Positions 51,199 through 59,907 of a DNA stretch of 64,000 nucleotides are shown here, piece by piece. Made by a program: the position numbers and the translations under genes. Source of the stretch: Flavobacterium bizetiae (GTDB lineage Bacteria > Bacteroidota > Bacteroidia > Flavobacteriales > Flavobacteriaceae); contig NZ_CADCSU010000055.1 of the NCBI RefSeq assembly GCF_902804475.1, positions 1 to 64,000 of the forward strand. Direction: 5' to 3'. Below the pieces are notes generated by a model, which saw only the letters and a program-made list of their open reading frames with translations, ran no database searches and was not told the DNA's origin. How positions within the stretch are numbered: position 1 is the first letter of the stretch; each line of letters opens with the position of its first letter.

Positions 51199-51780
51199 TT
51201 ATCCGTGAACAGTTTCGCTTTTACCATAATTGGTAATAATAGAACCTTCGTATTCAATCCATTCTTTCCAGCGTTTATCGATATCTATATTGTCTGTATA
51301 TTTTCGTGCAAATCCTAAAAATGTTGTATAATGTCCCGCTTCAGAAATCATTAAATCACGATAGAATTTAGCTAATTCTTCGTCTTTAATATTCTCTGAT
51401 AATACTTTAAAACGTTCGCAGCTTCTCGCTTCGATCATAGCCGAAAACAACAAACGATCGCAAAGTGCATCTTTTCTGCTTCCGTCTTTTTTCATGAATT
51501 TAAAAAGTTCGTTTACATAATGATCTTTTCTTTCGCGTCCCAAAGTTAAACCTCTTTTTTTGATAATGTCGTGAACCATTTGCAAATGCTCTAATTCTTC
51601 TCTCGCAATTACAAGCATTTCAGTAACTAATTCTTCTAACTCAGAATTGTAAGTTACTAAACTAATGGCGTTTGAAGCTGCTTTTTGCTCACACCAGGCA
51701 TGATCTGTCAGTATTTCTTCGATATTCGACTCGACTATATTTACCCAACGAGGGTCTGTGGCTAATTTTAATCCTAACAT
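51199..51780 (-). CDS. miaE: tRNA-(ms2io6A)-hydroxylase
   Basis: Diiron monooxygenase of 193 residues that hydroxylates the isopentenyl group of ms2i6A37 in tRNA. The ferritin-like iron ligands are present: Glu in SNIEEILTDHAWCEQKAA, the EExxH motif REELEHLQMVH, and the second half SCERFKVLSEN and SEAGHYTTF. The size and start (MLGLKLATDPRWVNIVESNIE) match the family. The enzyme needs oxygen, which fits an aerobe with fermentative capacity. A TAATTTTG box (complement of 51806-51813) lies 25 nt upstream. It is divergent from the glycosyltransferase gene. Confidence 0.9.
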   Translation of the reverse strand: MLGLKLATDPRWVNIVESNIEEILTDHAWCEQKAASNAISLVTYNSELEELVTEMLVIAREELEHLQMVHDIIKKRGLTLGRERKDHYVNELFKFMKKDGSRKDALCDRLLFSAMIEARSCERFKVLSENIKDEELAKFYRDLMISEAGHYTTFLGFARKYTDNIDIDKRWKEWIEYEGSIITNYGKSETVHG

Positions 51781-51894
51781 AATTTTATTGAAAAAAAGTA
51801 TTCTGCAAAATTAGTCATTTTTATCACTGAAATTTAGGAAATATCGTGTAAATACGCTCAAAAAAGCATTATTTTGTAGCTTGAAACGATATAA

Positions 51895-53139
51895 ATGAAT
51901 CAGATAAAAAAACTTTTAATCATTGGCCCCGTTTGGCCTGAACCAAATTCATCTGCAGCGGGCGGAAGAATGATGCAATTGATCTCTGTTTTTAAGCAAA
52001 ATGGATTTGAAATTACATTTGCAAGCGCGGCTTTAGACAGTGATTTTATGGTCGATTTATCTGAATTTGGAGTAAAGAAAGTTTCAATAGAACTCAATAA
52101 TGCTAGTTTTGACGATTTTGTAATCGAATTAAATCCGGATGTTGTTTTATTTGATCGTTATACGATCGAAGAACAATATGGCTGGCGGGTATCTGAAAAT
52201 TGCCCTAAAGCAATTCGTTTATTAGATACCGAAGATTTGCATTGTTTGAGAGCGGCAAGAGAAAAAGCGTTTAAAGAAAAAAGGACTTTTGAGCTTCATG
52301 ATTTATTGTCTGAAGATATTACAAAACGTGAAATTGCCAGTATTTTAAGATGCGATCTTTCTTTTATAATTTCTGAATTTGAAATGAAATTACTGAAAGA
52401 TCTTTTTAAAATAGACGCTGCTTTGTTGCATTATCTTCCTTTTTTAGTAGATGAAATGTCAGAAGAAGATCTTTTGAAATTACCATCATTTGAAGAACGA
52501 AAAAACTTTGTGTTCATAGGGAATTTTATTCATGAACCCAATTGGAATACCGTGCAGTACTTAAAAGAAACCATTTGGCCAATAATAAAAAAACAATTTC
52601 CGGAAGCGGTTTTAGAGGTTTATGGCGCTTATCCTTCGCAAAAAGTATTGCAATTGCATCAGCCTAAAAACGGTTTTTTTATTATGGGAAGAGCAGCTGA
52701 TGCCAATGAAATTGTAAAAAAAGCACGTGTAGTTCTCGCGCCAATTCGTTTTGGAGCAGGTTTAAAAGGAAAATTATTAGAAGCCATGCAATGCGGAACG
52801 CCAAGTGTAACTTCGACAATTGGTTCTGAAGCGATGCATGCCAATTTACCATGGAATGGTTTTGTAACGGATGATGTTGAATTGTTTGCAAAAAAAGCGG
52901 TTGAATTGTATCACGACGAAAACCTTTGGAAACAATCTCAAAAAAATGGAGTTGCAATTGTCAACGAATGTTATCAATTGAGTAAATATTCTACAGCATT
53001 AATAGCAGCAGTTAATTCATTATTAAATGATTTTGAAAGTCATCGTTTGCATAATTTTATGGGAAGTTTGTTGCAGCATCATGCTTATAAAAGTACCATG
53101 TATATGTCAAAATGGATTGAAGCTAAAAATAAAAATTAA
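51895..53139 (+). CDS. Glycosyltransferase, GT-B fold, family 4-like
   Basis: 414-residue cytoplasmic enzyme of the GT4 type with a Rossmann start (KKLLIIGPVWPEPNSSAAGGRMMQLI), a hinge near 200, and the nucleotide-sugar domain with FVFIGNFIHEPNWNTV, VLEVYGAYPSQKV, and the family block APIRFGAGLKGKLLEAMQCGTPSVTSTIGSEAM in which the E-x7-E type pattern is reduced to K-G-K-L-L-E-A. Acceptor and sugar are unknown; the location is outside any polysaccharide cluster. Its stop overlaps the stop of the leftward AraC gene by 4 nt, so the transcripts run into each other without a terminator hairpin. Confidence 0.85.
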   Translation: MNQIKKLLIIGPVWPEPNSSAAGGRMMQLISVFKQNGFEITFASAALDSDFMVDLSEFGVKKVSIELNNASFDDFVIELNPDVVLFDRYTIEEQYGWRVSENCPKAIRLLDTEDLHCLRAAREKAFKEKRTFELHDLLSEDITKREIASILRCDLSFIISEFEMKLLKDLFKIDAALLHYLPFLVDEMSEEDLLKLPSFEERKNFVFIGNFIHEPNWNTVQYLKETIWPIIKKQFPEAVLEVYGAYPSQKVLQLHQPKNGFFIMGRAADANEIVKKARVVLAPIRFGAGLKGKLLEAMQCGTPSVTSTIGSEAMHANLPWNGFVTDDVELFAKKAVELYHDENLWKQSQKNGVAIVNECYQLSKYSTALIAAVNSLLNDFESHRLHNFMGSLLQHHAYKSTMYMSKWIEAKNKN

Positions 53140-54008
53140 TTTACCATTTTTCCAAATCCTACAGTTTCACGATACAATTGTGGCGAAACATCAGCATTCG
53201 TTTTAAAAAATCGGCTAAAATAATGTTCGTCGTCATAACCCAGTTCGTACGCGATTTCTTTAATCGTTTTATTGGTCATGTACAATTCTCTTTTCGCTTC
53301 AATAATAATTCTTTCGGCGATTAAATCAGTAAGCGTTTTGTTGAAATAATTTTTCGATAATTTAGCTAAGGCTTTCGCCGAAATATTTAGCATTTCTGCA
53401 TAATGTCCCGCAGAATGTTTGGTTTTAAAATGCACTTCAATAGCATCTTTTAAATCCTGAAGAATAAAAGGTTCTTTACTGTCAGGAACTGCTTTCATTT
53501 CTTCTAATTGCTCGTTTTTAAGCCTTGATGCAGTAATTAAAAATATCTTTAAATAAGAAATTAATAACTCATATTGCGCCAATTCTGCATTTTGAATCTC
53601 AGTTTTCATCTGGTCTAAAACCATTTTAAAAGTAGCAGCAGCTTCGCTTGTAATTCGTGTAAAAGGCGGTTGATATACATTATTAAACAAAACACCATTA
53701 CATGAAACCTCTTTTTGATGGTAATGAATGCAGTAAAAATCAGGGTGAAAATGAATCGCAATTCCTTCAATTGGCTCGCTTACGCAAAGCATGAAAGGCT
53801 GATAAGGCGAAAAGGCGAGGAGTGAGTTTTCTTCAAAATGATGTTCGGCAAAATCAGCTTTTACTTTGCCTTTTCCTTTCGTTACCCAAATTAAAGAGAA
53901 ATAATTATTGCGTTGCAAATGATCAAAATGGCTGTTGTCATCAAACGGAAGCAGTTTGAAAGCGAGATTTCCGGTTTGCGGATTAATTAAAGTAAAAACA
54001 TTGCTCAT
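53136..54008 (-). CDS. AraC family transcriptional regulator
   Basis: 290-residue regulator with an N-terminal cupin-like sensor (about 1-150; FSLIWVTKGKGKVKADF, LLAFSPYQPFML) and a C-terminal double helix-turn-helix (about 190-285; HSAGHYAEMLNISAKALAKL, TIKEIAYELGYDDEHYFSRFFK). The second HTH has the usual AraC motif with GYDDEHYFSRFFK. It follows the AhpD-like gene by 78 nt in the same direction and probably controls it. The effector is unknown. Confidence 0.88.
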   Translation of the reverse strand: MSNVFTLINPQTGNLAFKLLPFDDNSHFDHLQRNNYFSLIWVTKGKGKVKADFAEHHFEENSLLAFSPYQPFMLCVSEPIEGIAIHFHPDFYCIHYHQKEVSCNGVLFNNVYQPPFTRITSEAAATFKMVLDQMKTEIQNAELAQYELLISYLKIFLITASRLKNEQLEEMKAVPDSKEPFILQDLKDAIEVHFKTKHSAGHYAEMLNISAKALAKLSKNYFNKTLTDLIAERIIIEAKRELYMTNKTIKEIAYELGYDDEHYFSRFFKTNADVSPQLYRETVGFGKMVN

Positions 54009-54086
54009 ATTTTGTGCGTTTTTAAAATATAAAGATAGTTATGAAATGAATTCACAACTATCTTTATAATTCGTTTTTTGTCTGAA

Positions 54087-54638
54087 TTATTTTTGAAGTT
54101 CTAAACTTGCAACCTCCGGGAAATCGATTTGAGTATTTGCAGTATTATTAAAATAGTTCGTTAAAACATTCAAAGCTACATGCGCTACAATTTCTGCAAT
54201 TTCGGCTTCTGAAGCTCCGGCATTTTTAATAGCCTGAACATCTTCGTTGCTTACCAAGCCATTTTTGCGAACTAATGTTTTAGCAAATTGTAGAATCGCT
54301 TCCGTTTTTGCGTCAGCAGAATTTCCTGTTCTCGCATCGTGCAAAACCTGTGCATCTGCTTTTAATAATTTTCCGCCAATAAAAGTGTGGGCAGCTACGC
54401 AATAGTCACATGAATTGCTTTCAGAAACTGTCAAGGCTAATAATTCGCCAGTTTTCGCACTTAATTTTCCGTGGCTTAAAGCGCCGCTTAAATTTAAATA
54501 TCCTTCAAGAACCGCCGGAGAATTTCCCATTGTTCTCATCATGTTAGGTACAACGCCTAATTTAGCCTGTACAGCGTTGAATAAATCTTTAGTTTTTCCT
54601 GTTGCTTCTTCTGGGTTTAATGCTGTTAATCGTGTCAT
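54087..54638 (-). CDS. Carboxymuconolactone decarboxylase / AhpD-like protein
   Basis: 183-residue soluble protein of the AhpD-like fold, with the redox motif CDYCVAAH (Cys-x2-Cys-x3-His) after ESNS and a Glu in the LLALTVSESNSC segment. Such proteins have alkylhydroperoxidase or related activity. The N-terminal MTRLTALNPEEATGKTKDLF and the middle LSGALSHGKLSAKTGELLALTV match CMD families near peroxiredoxins. It is upstream of an AraC regulator; no partner peroxidase is adjacent. Function in oxidative-stress defence is inferred. Confidence 0.82.
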   Translation of the reverse strand: MTRLTALNPEEATGKTKDLFNAVQAKLGVVPNMMRTMGNSPAVLEGYLNLSGALSHGKLSAKTGELLALTVSESNSCDYCVAAHTFIGGKLLKADAQVLHDARTGNSADAKTEAILQFAKTLVRKNGLVSNEDVQAIKNAGASEAEIAEIVAHVALNVLTNYFNNTANTQIDFPEVASLELQK

Positions 54639-54766
54639 TGTATTTAATTTTTTATGTTAATTATTAGTTGTTGTCTTTTGACATTACAAAGGTGCGACGA
54701 TTACAGAATCTGGAACATGGAGGATTTACGCTATGTGATGGACAATTTTCCCTGAGTTGTTTTTTT

Positions 54767-54847
54767 AGGAGCTAATCCCGCTATCCGTTACAATCTTTTG
54801 TGGCGAACCCCGCCACAAAAGGATTTTCACTTCTATCGGGGCTAGGG
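54767..54847 (-). repeat. Dispersed stem-loop element, copy 4 (inverted)
   Basis: Same stem as copy 3 (CTTTTGTGGCG / CGCCACAAAAG, loop AACCC), without its insert. Left flank GGAGCTAATCCCGCTATCCG, right flank CACTTCTATCGGGGCTAGGG. Confidence 0.8.
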
Positions 54848-54882
54848 CAGTTGTTTTCATAAGAGTGTTTTCGTTTGTTTAG

Positions 54883-54977
54883 TCATTGCGAGGAACGAAG
54901 CAATCACATGCGGGTGCTTTGTTTGTTATTGATGATTGCGTTTGTTGTTAGTATGATTGCTTCGTTCTTCGCGATGA
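54883..54977. repeat. GCGAGGAACGAAGCAATC inverted repeat
   Basis: Left arm 54883-54906 and right arm 54954-54977 match in 22 of 24 bases as inverted copies, around 47 nt. The motif TCATTGCGAGGAACGAAGCA is a recognisable widespread bacterial intergenic repeat. Confidence 0.8.
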
Positions 54978-54989
54978 TAAATAAGAATA

Positions 54990-55028
54990 AAAAAATCCCC
55001 AATTACAATTTGTAACTGGGGATTTTTT
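54990..55028. terminator. Terminator downstream of the M1 aminopeptidase gene
   Basis: AATCCCCAATTACA pairs with TGTAACTGGGGATT (one mismatch), with A and T runs on the two sides, so it can terminate both ways; here it serves the leftward peptidase gene 87 nt away. Confidence 0.8.
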
Positions 55029-55110
55029 AGTTTACAATCGCAGTCTTCGGCCAGATCGTAAGCTGAAAACTGAGACTGCGACCGTAAACTGCGACTATAA
55101 ACTGCGACTG
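55029..55110. repeat. ACTGAGACTG-type simple repeat, copy 2
   Basis: Iterations of AAACTGAGACTGCGACC, GTAAACTGCGACT and ATAAACTGCGACTGAAAAC, between the aminopeptidase stop and its terminator, as for copy 1 at 7983-8007. Confidence 0.6.
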
Positions 55111-55114
55111 AAAA

Positions 55115-56962
55115 CTATTTCAAAACACCTTCAACTGCCTGAACAGTTGTAGCATGATAACCTGATTTTGCTTTGTCGAAAATTTTGTTTGCCCAAACTT
55201 TTCCTTCCGGAGTTTTTGCCATTTCTTTATAAAGCATCATTACTGATCCGGTTCTGCTGCTTCCAATTAAAAATTGTTCAATTGCAGGATTGGCGGCTTT
55301 GTATTGGTGGCTGATTGCCTGAACAAACCATTGACGTTTAATGATGAAATTACCGCCATTGGTAAAGTTAAATTCTTTATCGATCGCTTCCATTTCTTTT
55401 GCTGTAATATCAGCTGGAAGATGGTCTATAAAATGCTGTTTTTCGGCTGTTGTAGTGATTTTTTTGCTTAAACCTGCAACGCCCGTTTCTCTCCAGCTTT
55501 TTTGAATTTTATCAATTGCATCAAAATCAGCAGAGCTTACAGGAGTAATATTTGAGGGAATTCCAGGTTTGTAAATCCAGTCTTCTGCTTTTATTTTATC
55601 TGCAAGTGCTTTGTCTCCTTTTATAAGATTCTCGTTGTAGTATTTAAGAAAATCTTCTGTTGTGATAGATTTAAAGGCGTGTGCATCGAAATAATTTTTA
55701 ATAAAAACGTCAAACTTTTCACGTCCAACAGCATTTTCTATTACTCTTAAAAAAGCATATCCTTTTACGTATGGAATCATGCTGATTCCGTCATCAGGAT
55801 TTCTTCCTGTCAGGCTCACTTTTAATCTTGTGTCTGGACTTGTATCTCCATATTCCGCTACATTATCAACTAATTCTTTACGTGTAATAACGTTTTGCAT
55901 TTCAAATTCTTTCTCTCCAAAAATGGCTTCGCCAATGCGGTGTTCTACATAAGTGGTAAAACCTTCGTTTAACCAAATATCATCCCAGGTTGCGTTTGTA
56001 ACTAAGTTTCCGCTCCAGCTGTGACCTAATTCGTGCGCTAATAAACTAGTTAAAGAACGATCTCCTGCAATTACTCCCGGAGTAAGGAAAGTTAAGTTAG
56101 GATTTTCCATTCCTCCGTAAGGGAAACTTGGAGGTAAAACCAAAACATCGTAACGTCCCCAACGGTAAGGTCCGTAAAGTTTTTCGGCAGCTACAACCAT
56201 TTTTCCAAGTTCAGCAAATTCCCAAGCCGATTTTTTTAGCATCGATGGTTCTGCATAAACTCCGGTTCTGTTATCAATAGATTGAAATTCAAGATCTCCA
56301 ACGGCAATTGCCATTAAATAAGAAGGAATTGCTTTGTCTTGTTTAAAAGTATAAACTCCTGTATCGTTTTTCTTCTGAGGATTTACAGCACTCATTACAG
56401 CTAATAAATCTTTAGGAACTGTAACTTTTGCATTATACGTAAAACGAATTCCCGGAGAATCCTGACACGGGATCCAGGTACGAGACCAAACGCTTTCTCC
56501 CTGAGAAAATAAGAAAGGTTTCTTTTTGTCTGCAGTTTGTTCTGGTTTTAGCCATTGTAATGCAACGGCATCTTTAGTGGTGCTGTAGTAAATGTTTACT
56601 TTAGTAGTAGTAGGTTCGATGGTAATGTGAAGTGGTTTTCCGTGAAATTCCACGTCTTTTCCAAGCTCAAATTTAGTCTCTTTTTCATCATCACCTAAAG
56701 TTACTTTTGTAATGTTAAGTGTGTTTTCGTCAAAGATAATTTCGTTTCCTTTGCTTGCGTTGTCAATTAACCAGGAAGCTTTTCCTGAAATAGTTTGAGT
56801 ATCAAAGTCAACTTTTATATCCAGATCTAAATGTTTTACAACAGCAAGTTCTGGTTTAGAATAACTGTGTTCGTCTGTAACAGCAGCGGTTTTTTCGATT
56901 TGTTCCTTTTTCTGGCAGGCTATTACTGTCAGGAATAAAGTGGCAAGGATTAGTTTTTTCAT
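55115..56962 (-). CDS. M1 family aminopeptidase lipoprotein
   Basis: 615-residue zinc aminopeptidase related to leukotriene-A4 hydrolase. The signal ends in a lipobox (LTVIAC, Cys16), so it is lipid-anchored. It has the exopeptidase motif GGMENPNLTF, the zinc motif HELGHSW (about 312-318) with Glu downstream in LNEGFTTYVEHRI, and a C-terminal helical domain. Substrates are peptides, perhaps nutrients at the surface. It has its own terminator and lies downstream of the pdhC terminator, with the gap of 135 nt presumably carrying its promoter. Confidence 0.9.
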   Translation of the reverse strand: MKKLILATLFLTVIACQKKEQIEKTAAVTDEHSYSKPELAVVKHLDLDIKVDFDTQTISGKASWLIDNASKGNEIIFDENTLNITKVTLGDDEKETKFELGKDVEFHGKPLHITIEPTTTKVNIYYSTTKDAVALQWLKPEQTADKKKPFLFSQGESVWSRTWIPCQDSPGIRFTYNAKVTVPKDLLAVMSAVNPQKKNDTGVYTFKQDKAIPSYLMAIAVGDLEFQSIDNRTGVYAEPSMLKKSAWEFAELGKMVVAAEKLYGPYRWGRYDVLVLPPSFPYGGMENPNLTFLTPGVIAGDRSLTSLLAHELGHSWSGNLVTNATWDDIWLNEGFTTYVEHRIGEAIFGEKEFEMQNVITRKELVDNVAEYGDTSPDTRLKVSLTGRNPDDGISMIPYVKGYAFLRVIENAVGREKFDVFIKNYFDAHAFKSITTEDFLKYYNENLIKGDKALADKIKAEDWIYKPGIPSNITPVSSADFDAIDKIQKSWRETGVAGLSKKITTTAEKQHFIDHLPADITAKEMEAIDKEFNFTNGGNFIIKRQWFVQAISHQYKAANPAIEQFLIGSSRTGSVMMLYKEMAKTPEGKVWANKIFDKAKSGYHATTVQAVEGVLK

Positions 56963-57000
56963 TTTATGAAGAATTGAATTAGTGGAGGAAAATTAAACAA

Positions 57001-57035
57001 AAAATCCCGTTTTGAATAAACAAAACGGGATTTTA
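57001..57035 (-). terminator. pdhC terminator
   Basis: AAAATCCCGTTTTG pairs with CAAAACGGGATTTT, a 14-bp stem with loop AATAAA, followed by a T run on the minus strand, 62 nt beyond the pdhC stop. Confidence 0.9.
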
Positions 57036-57097
57036 TATAAATAACCTTAAGCTTCGCTCAAAATGATCTTTTGATTTCGCTCAGGATAAACATCAAA

Positions 57098-58744
57098 TTA
57101 TGCCAACATTGTAACCGGGCTTTCGATGTATTGTTTTAATGTTTGTAAGAATTGAGCGCCAGTTGCACCGTCAATTGTTCTGTGGTCGCACGCTAATGAT
57201 AACATCATTGTGTTTCCTACTACAATCTGACCGTTTTTAACTACTGGTTTCTCAACAATTGCACCTACAGAAAGGATAGCAGAGTTTGGTTGGTTGATAA
57301 TTGAATTGAATTCAGTGATACCAAACATTCCAAGGTTAGATACTGTAAAAGTACTTCCTTCCATTTCTTGTGGTCCAAGTTTTTTGTTTTTAGCTCTTCC
57401 GGCAAGATCTCTTACTGAAGCGCCAATTTGAGATAAACTCATAGCATCTGTAAATTTCAATACAGGAACTACTAATCCGTCTTCAACAGCTACGGCAACA
57501 CCAATGTTAACGTGGTGGTTGATGATGATAGCATCTTCTTTCCACTGAGAGTTAATTTTTGGATGTTTTTTCAATGCTAAAGCACAAGCTTTAATTACCA
57601 TATCGTTAAAAGATACTTTTGTATCCGGAACAGTATTGATTGTCGCTCTTGAAGCCATAGCTTCGTCCATGCTTACTTCGATCACTAAGTTGTAGTGAGG
57701 TGCAGTAAATAATGACTCAGCAAGACGTTTAGCGATAATTTTACGCATTTGAGAGTTTTTGATCTCTTCGGTGAAAACTTCTCCGGCAGGAACAAATACT
57801 TTTGGCGCAGCAGGAGCAGCAGTTTCAGCTTTTGGTGCAGCAGCAGTTGCTGTTGCAGCTGGTTGCGCTTGTGCAGATGGAGTAAAGTTTTCGATATCGC
57901 TTTTTACGATACGTCCGTTTTCTCCAGAACCTTTAACCTGATTCAATTGGATTCCTTTGTCAGAAGCGATTTTTTTCGCTAATGGCGAAGCTAAAATTCT
58001 TCCGTTTGAAGTTTCAGCAACAGCTTCTGTAGCTTTTTCAGCAGCAGGAGCAGCTTTTTCTTCAGTTGCAGGAGCACTTGCAGTTGTAGTTCCTCCAGCA
58101 GTATAATTGTCAGCAATTCCAGAAATATCAGTTCCGGCAGGTCCGATAATAGCTAATAAACTATCAACAGGAGCCGTGTTTCCTTCCTGAATTCCGATGT
58201 ATAATAATGTTCCTTCGTTGAAAGACTCAAACTCCATAGTAGCTTTGTCAGTTTCAATTTCAGCAAGAATATCACCTTCAGCAACAGCATCACCTACTTT
58301 TTTCAACCATGTTGCTACAGTTCCTTCTGTCATTGTATCACTCAAACGTGGCATAGTTACTACTACAACACCTTTTGGTAATTCAGTTGCAGCTTTTGCA
58401 GGAGCAGCAGTTTCTGTTTTTGCTTCAGCAGCAGGAGCAGCATCCGCTTTTGGAGCTTCTGCAGCAGGAGCGTCACCACCAGCTAAAAGAGCAGAAATAT
58501 CTTCTCCTTCGTTACCAATGATTGCTAATAATGAATCAACTGGAGCAGTTTCTCCAGCCTGAATTCCGATATGTAAAAGAGTTCCTTCGTTGAAAGACTC
58601 AAATTCCATTGTTGCTTTATCTGTTTCAATTTCAGCAAGGATATCTCCTTCGCTAATTTTGTCGCCTACTTTTTTTAACCAAGTCGCTACCGTTCCTTCC
58701 GTCATAGTATCGCTCAAACGAGGCATTGTTACTTTTATGGCCAT
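57098..58744 (-). CDS. pdhC: Pyruvate dehydrogenase E2, dihydrolipoyllysine acetyltransferase, with two lipoyl domains
   Basis: Core of the pyruvate dehydrogenase complex, 548 residues. Two lipoyl domains nearly the same (MPRLSDTMTEGTVATWLKKVG; lipoyl Lys43 and Lys167 in ETDKATMEFE) are joined by Ala/Pro linkers. An E1/E3-binding peripheral domain follows (about 248-285: RILASPLAKKIASDKGI) and then the acetyltransferase domain with catalytic HRTIDGATGA near the C-terminus. The E1-alpha gene ends 6 nt upstream, so both are co-transcribed. E1-beta and E3 are not in the window. Confidence 0.95.
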   Translation of the reverse strand: MAIKVTMPRLSDTMTEGTVATWLKKVGDKISEGDILAEIETDKATMEFESFNEGTLLHIGIQAGETAPVDSLLAIIGNEGEDISALLAGGDAPAAEAPKADAAPAAEAKTETAAPAKAATELPKGVVVVTMPRLSDTMTEGTVATWLKKVGDAVAEGDILAEIETDKATMEFESFNEGTLLYIGIQEGNTAPVDSLLAIIGPAGTDISGIADNYTAGGTTTASAPATEEKAAPAAEKATEAVAETSNGRILASPLAKKIASDKGIQLNQVKGSGENGRIVKSDIENFTPSAQAQPAATATAAAPKAETAAPAAPKVFVPAGEVFTEEIKNSQMRKIIAKRLAESLFTAPHYNLVIEVSMDEAMASRATINTVPDTKVSFNDMVIKACALALKKHPKINSQWKEDAIIINHHVNIGVAVAVEDGLVVPVLKFTDAMSLSQIGASVRDLAGRAKNKKLGPQEMEGSTFTVSNLGMFGITEFNSIINQPNSAILSVGAIVEKPVVKNGQIVVGNTMMLSLACDHRTIDGATGAQFLQTLKQYIESPVTMLA

Positions 58745-58750
58745 AATATA

Positions 58751-59749
58751 TTATAGTTTATGAGGTGTGAATGGATAGTCTTCTTGTGCGTATACTACAT
58801 CGTATAATTGTTCTAATTCAGGATATGGAGATTCTTCAGCGAATTTCACACATTCTTCAACCAAGTCTTTTACTCTTTGGTCAATTACTTCAATTTCTTC
58901 TTCTGTAGCATACTTTTGATCCATAATTACATCTAAAACCTGAGTAATAGGGTCAATTTTTTTGTATTCTTCAACCTCTTCTTTAGAACGGTATAATTGT
59001 GCATCAGACATAGAGTGTCCTCTGTAACGGTACGTTTTCATTTCAAGGAAAGTTGGTCCGTCACCACGACGAGCTCTGTCAATAGCTTCAGTCATTGCTT
59101 CAGCAACTTTTACAGGATTCATTCCGTCAACTGGTCCGCAAGGCATTTCATATCCTAAACCAAGTTTCCAGATATCAGTATGGTTTGCAGTTCTTTCTAC
59201 AGAAGTTCCCATTGCATAACCGTTGTTTTCAACGATAAATACAACTGGCAATTTCCATAGCATAGCCATGTTGAAAGCTTCGTGAAGAGAACCTTGCCTT
59301 GCAGCACCATCACCAAAATAGGTCATAGTAACTCCGCCAGTTTCAAAATATTTATCAGCAAAAGCTAAACCAGCTCCTACCGGAATTTGTCCACCTACGA
59401 TTCCGTGTCCTCCGTAAAAACGGTGTTCTTTAGAGAAAATGTGCATAGAACCTCCCATACCTTTAGAAGTTCCTGTTGCTTTTCCTAAAAGCTCAGCCAT
59501 TACACGTCGGGGATCAACTCCCATACCAATTGGTTGTACGTGATTTCTGTAAGCAGTAATCATCTTGTCTTTAGTCAGGTCCATAGCGTGCAAAGCACCC
59601 GCTAGTACAGCTTCCTGACCATTATATAGGTGTAAAAAACCTCTAACTTTTTGTTGAATGTATAATGCTGCAAGTTTGTCTTCAAACTTTCTCCAAAGTA
59701 GCATGTCTTCGTACCACTTTAAATATACTTCTTTTGTAACTTCTTTCAT
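58751..59749 (-). CDS. pdhA: Pyruvate dehydrogenase E1 component, alpha subunit
   Basis: 332-residue thiamine-diphosphate subunit of heterotetrameric E1. It shows the TPP-binding motif GDGAARQGSLHEAFNMA ending in ENNGYAMGTS (about 146-182), the family blocks RGFLHLYNGQEAV and MHIFSKEHRFYGGHGIVGGQ, and YRYRGHSMSDAQLYRSKEE, where regulatory phosphorylation occurs in eukaryotic homologues. It is the first gene of the pdhA-pdhC pair. The beta subunit is encoded elsewhere, a common arrangement in flavobacteria. Confidence 0.95.
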   Translation of the reverse strand: MKEVTKEVYLKWYEDMLLWRKFEDKLAALYIQQKVRGFLHLYNGQEAVLAGALHAMDLTKDKMITAYRNHVQPIGMGVDPRRVMAELLGKATGTSKGMGGSMHIFSKEHRFYGGHGIVGGQIPVGAGLAFADKYFETGGVTMTYFGDGAARQGSLHEAFNMAMLWKLPVVFIVENNGYAMGTSVERTANHTDIWKLGLGYEMPCGPVDGMNPVKVAEAMTEAIDRARRGDGPTFLEMKTYRYRGHSMSDAQLYRSKEEVEEYKKIDPITQVLDVIMDQKYATEEEIEVIDQRVKDLVEECVKFAEESPYPELEQLYDVVYAQEDYPFTPHKL

Positions 59750-59907
59750 CTGAATTCTTTCTTTTGCTAAAGTTTGTTTGTGTTATCAATTGTTGCCTAT
59801 AACGCAAAATAGTTTCCTCCCACAAATTTGCGCCCGAAAGGTCGGGATGCAAAAATAAGACATTCCTATTAAGAAGTAAAATTTAAAAGGGACTTTTTGG
59901 CTTTTTT

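Larger units (their letters stand above)
54639..55114. other. Intergenic region, repeat-rich
   Basis: A 476-nt gap containing copy 4 of the stem-loop element (54767-54847), a GCGAGGAACGAAGCAATC-type inverted repeat (54883-54977), a bidirectional terminator (54990-55028) and ACTGAGACTG iterations (55029-55110). The AhpD-like promoter must lie between 54640 and 54760, with no clear consensus. Confidence 0.6.

Noticed and set aside
57749-58562. Antisense Ala/Ser-rich frames opposite pdhC
   Set aside because: Caused by the Ala/Pro linker and repeated lipoyl codons on the coding strand.
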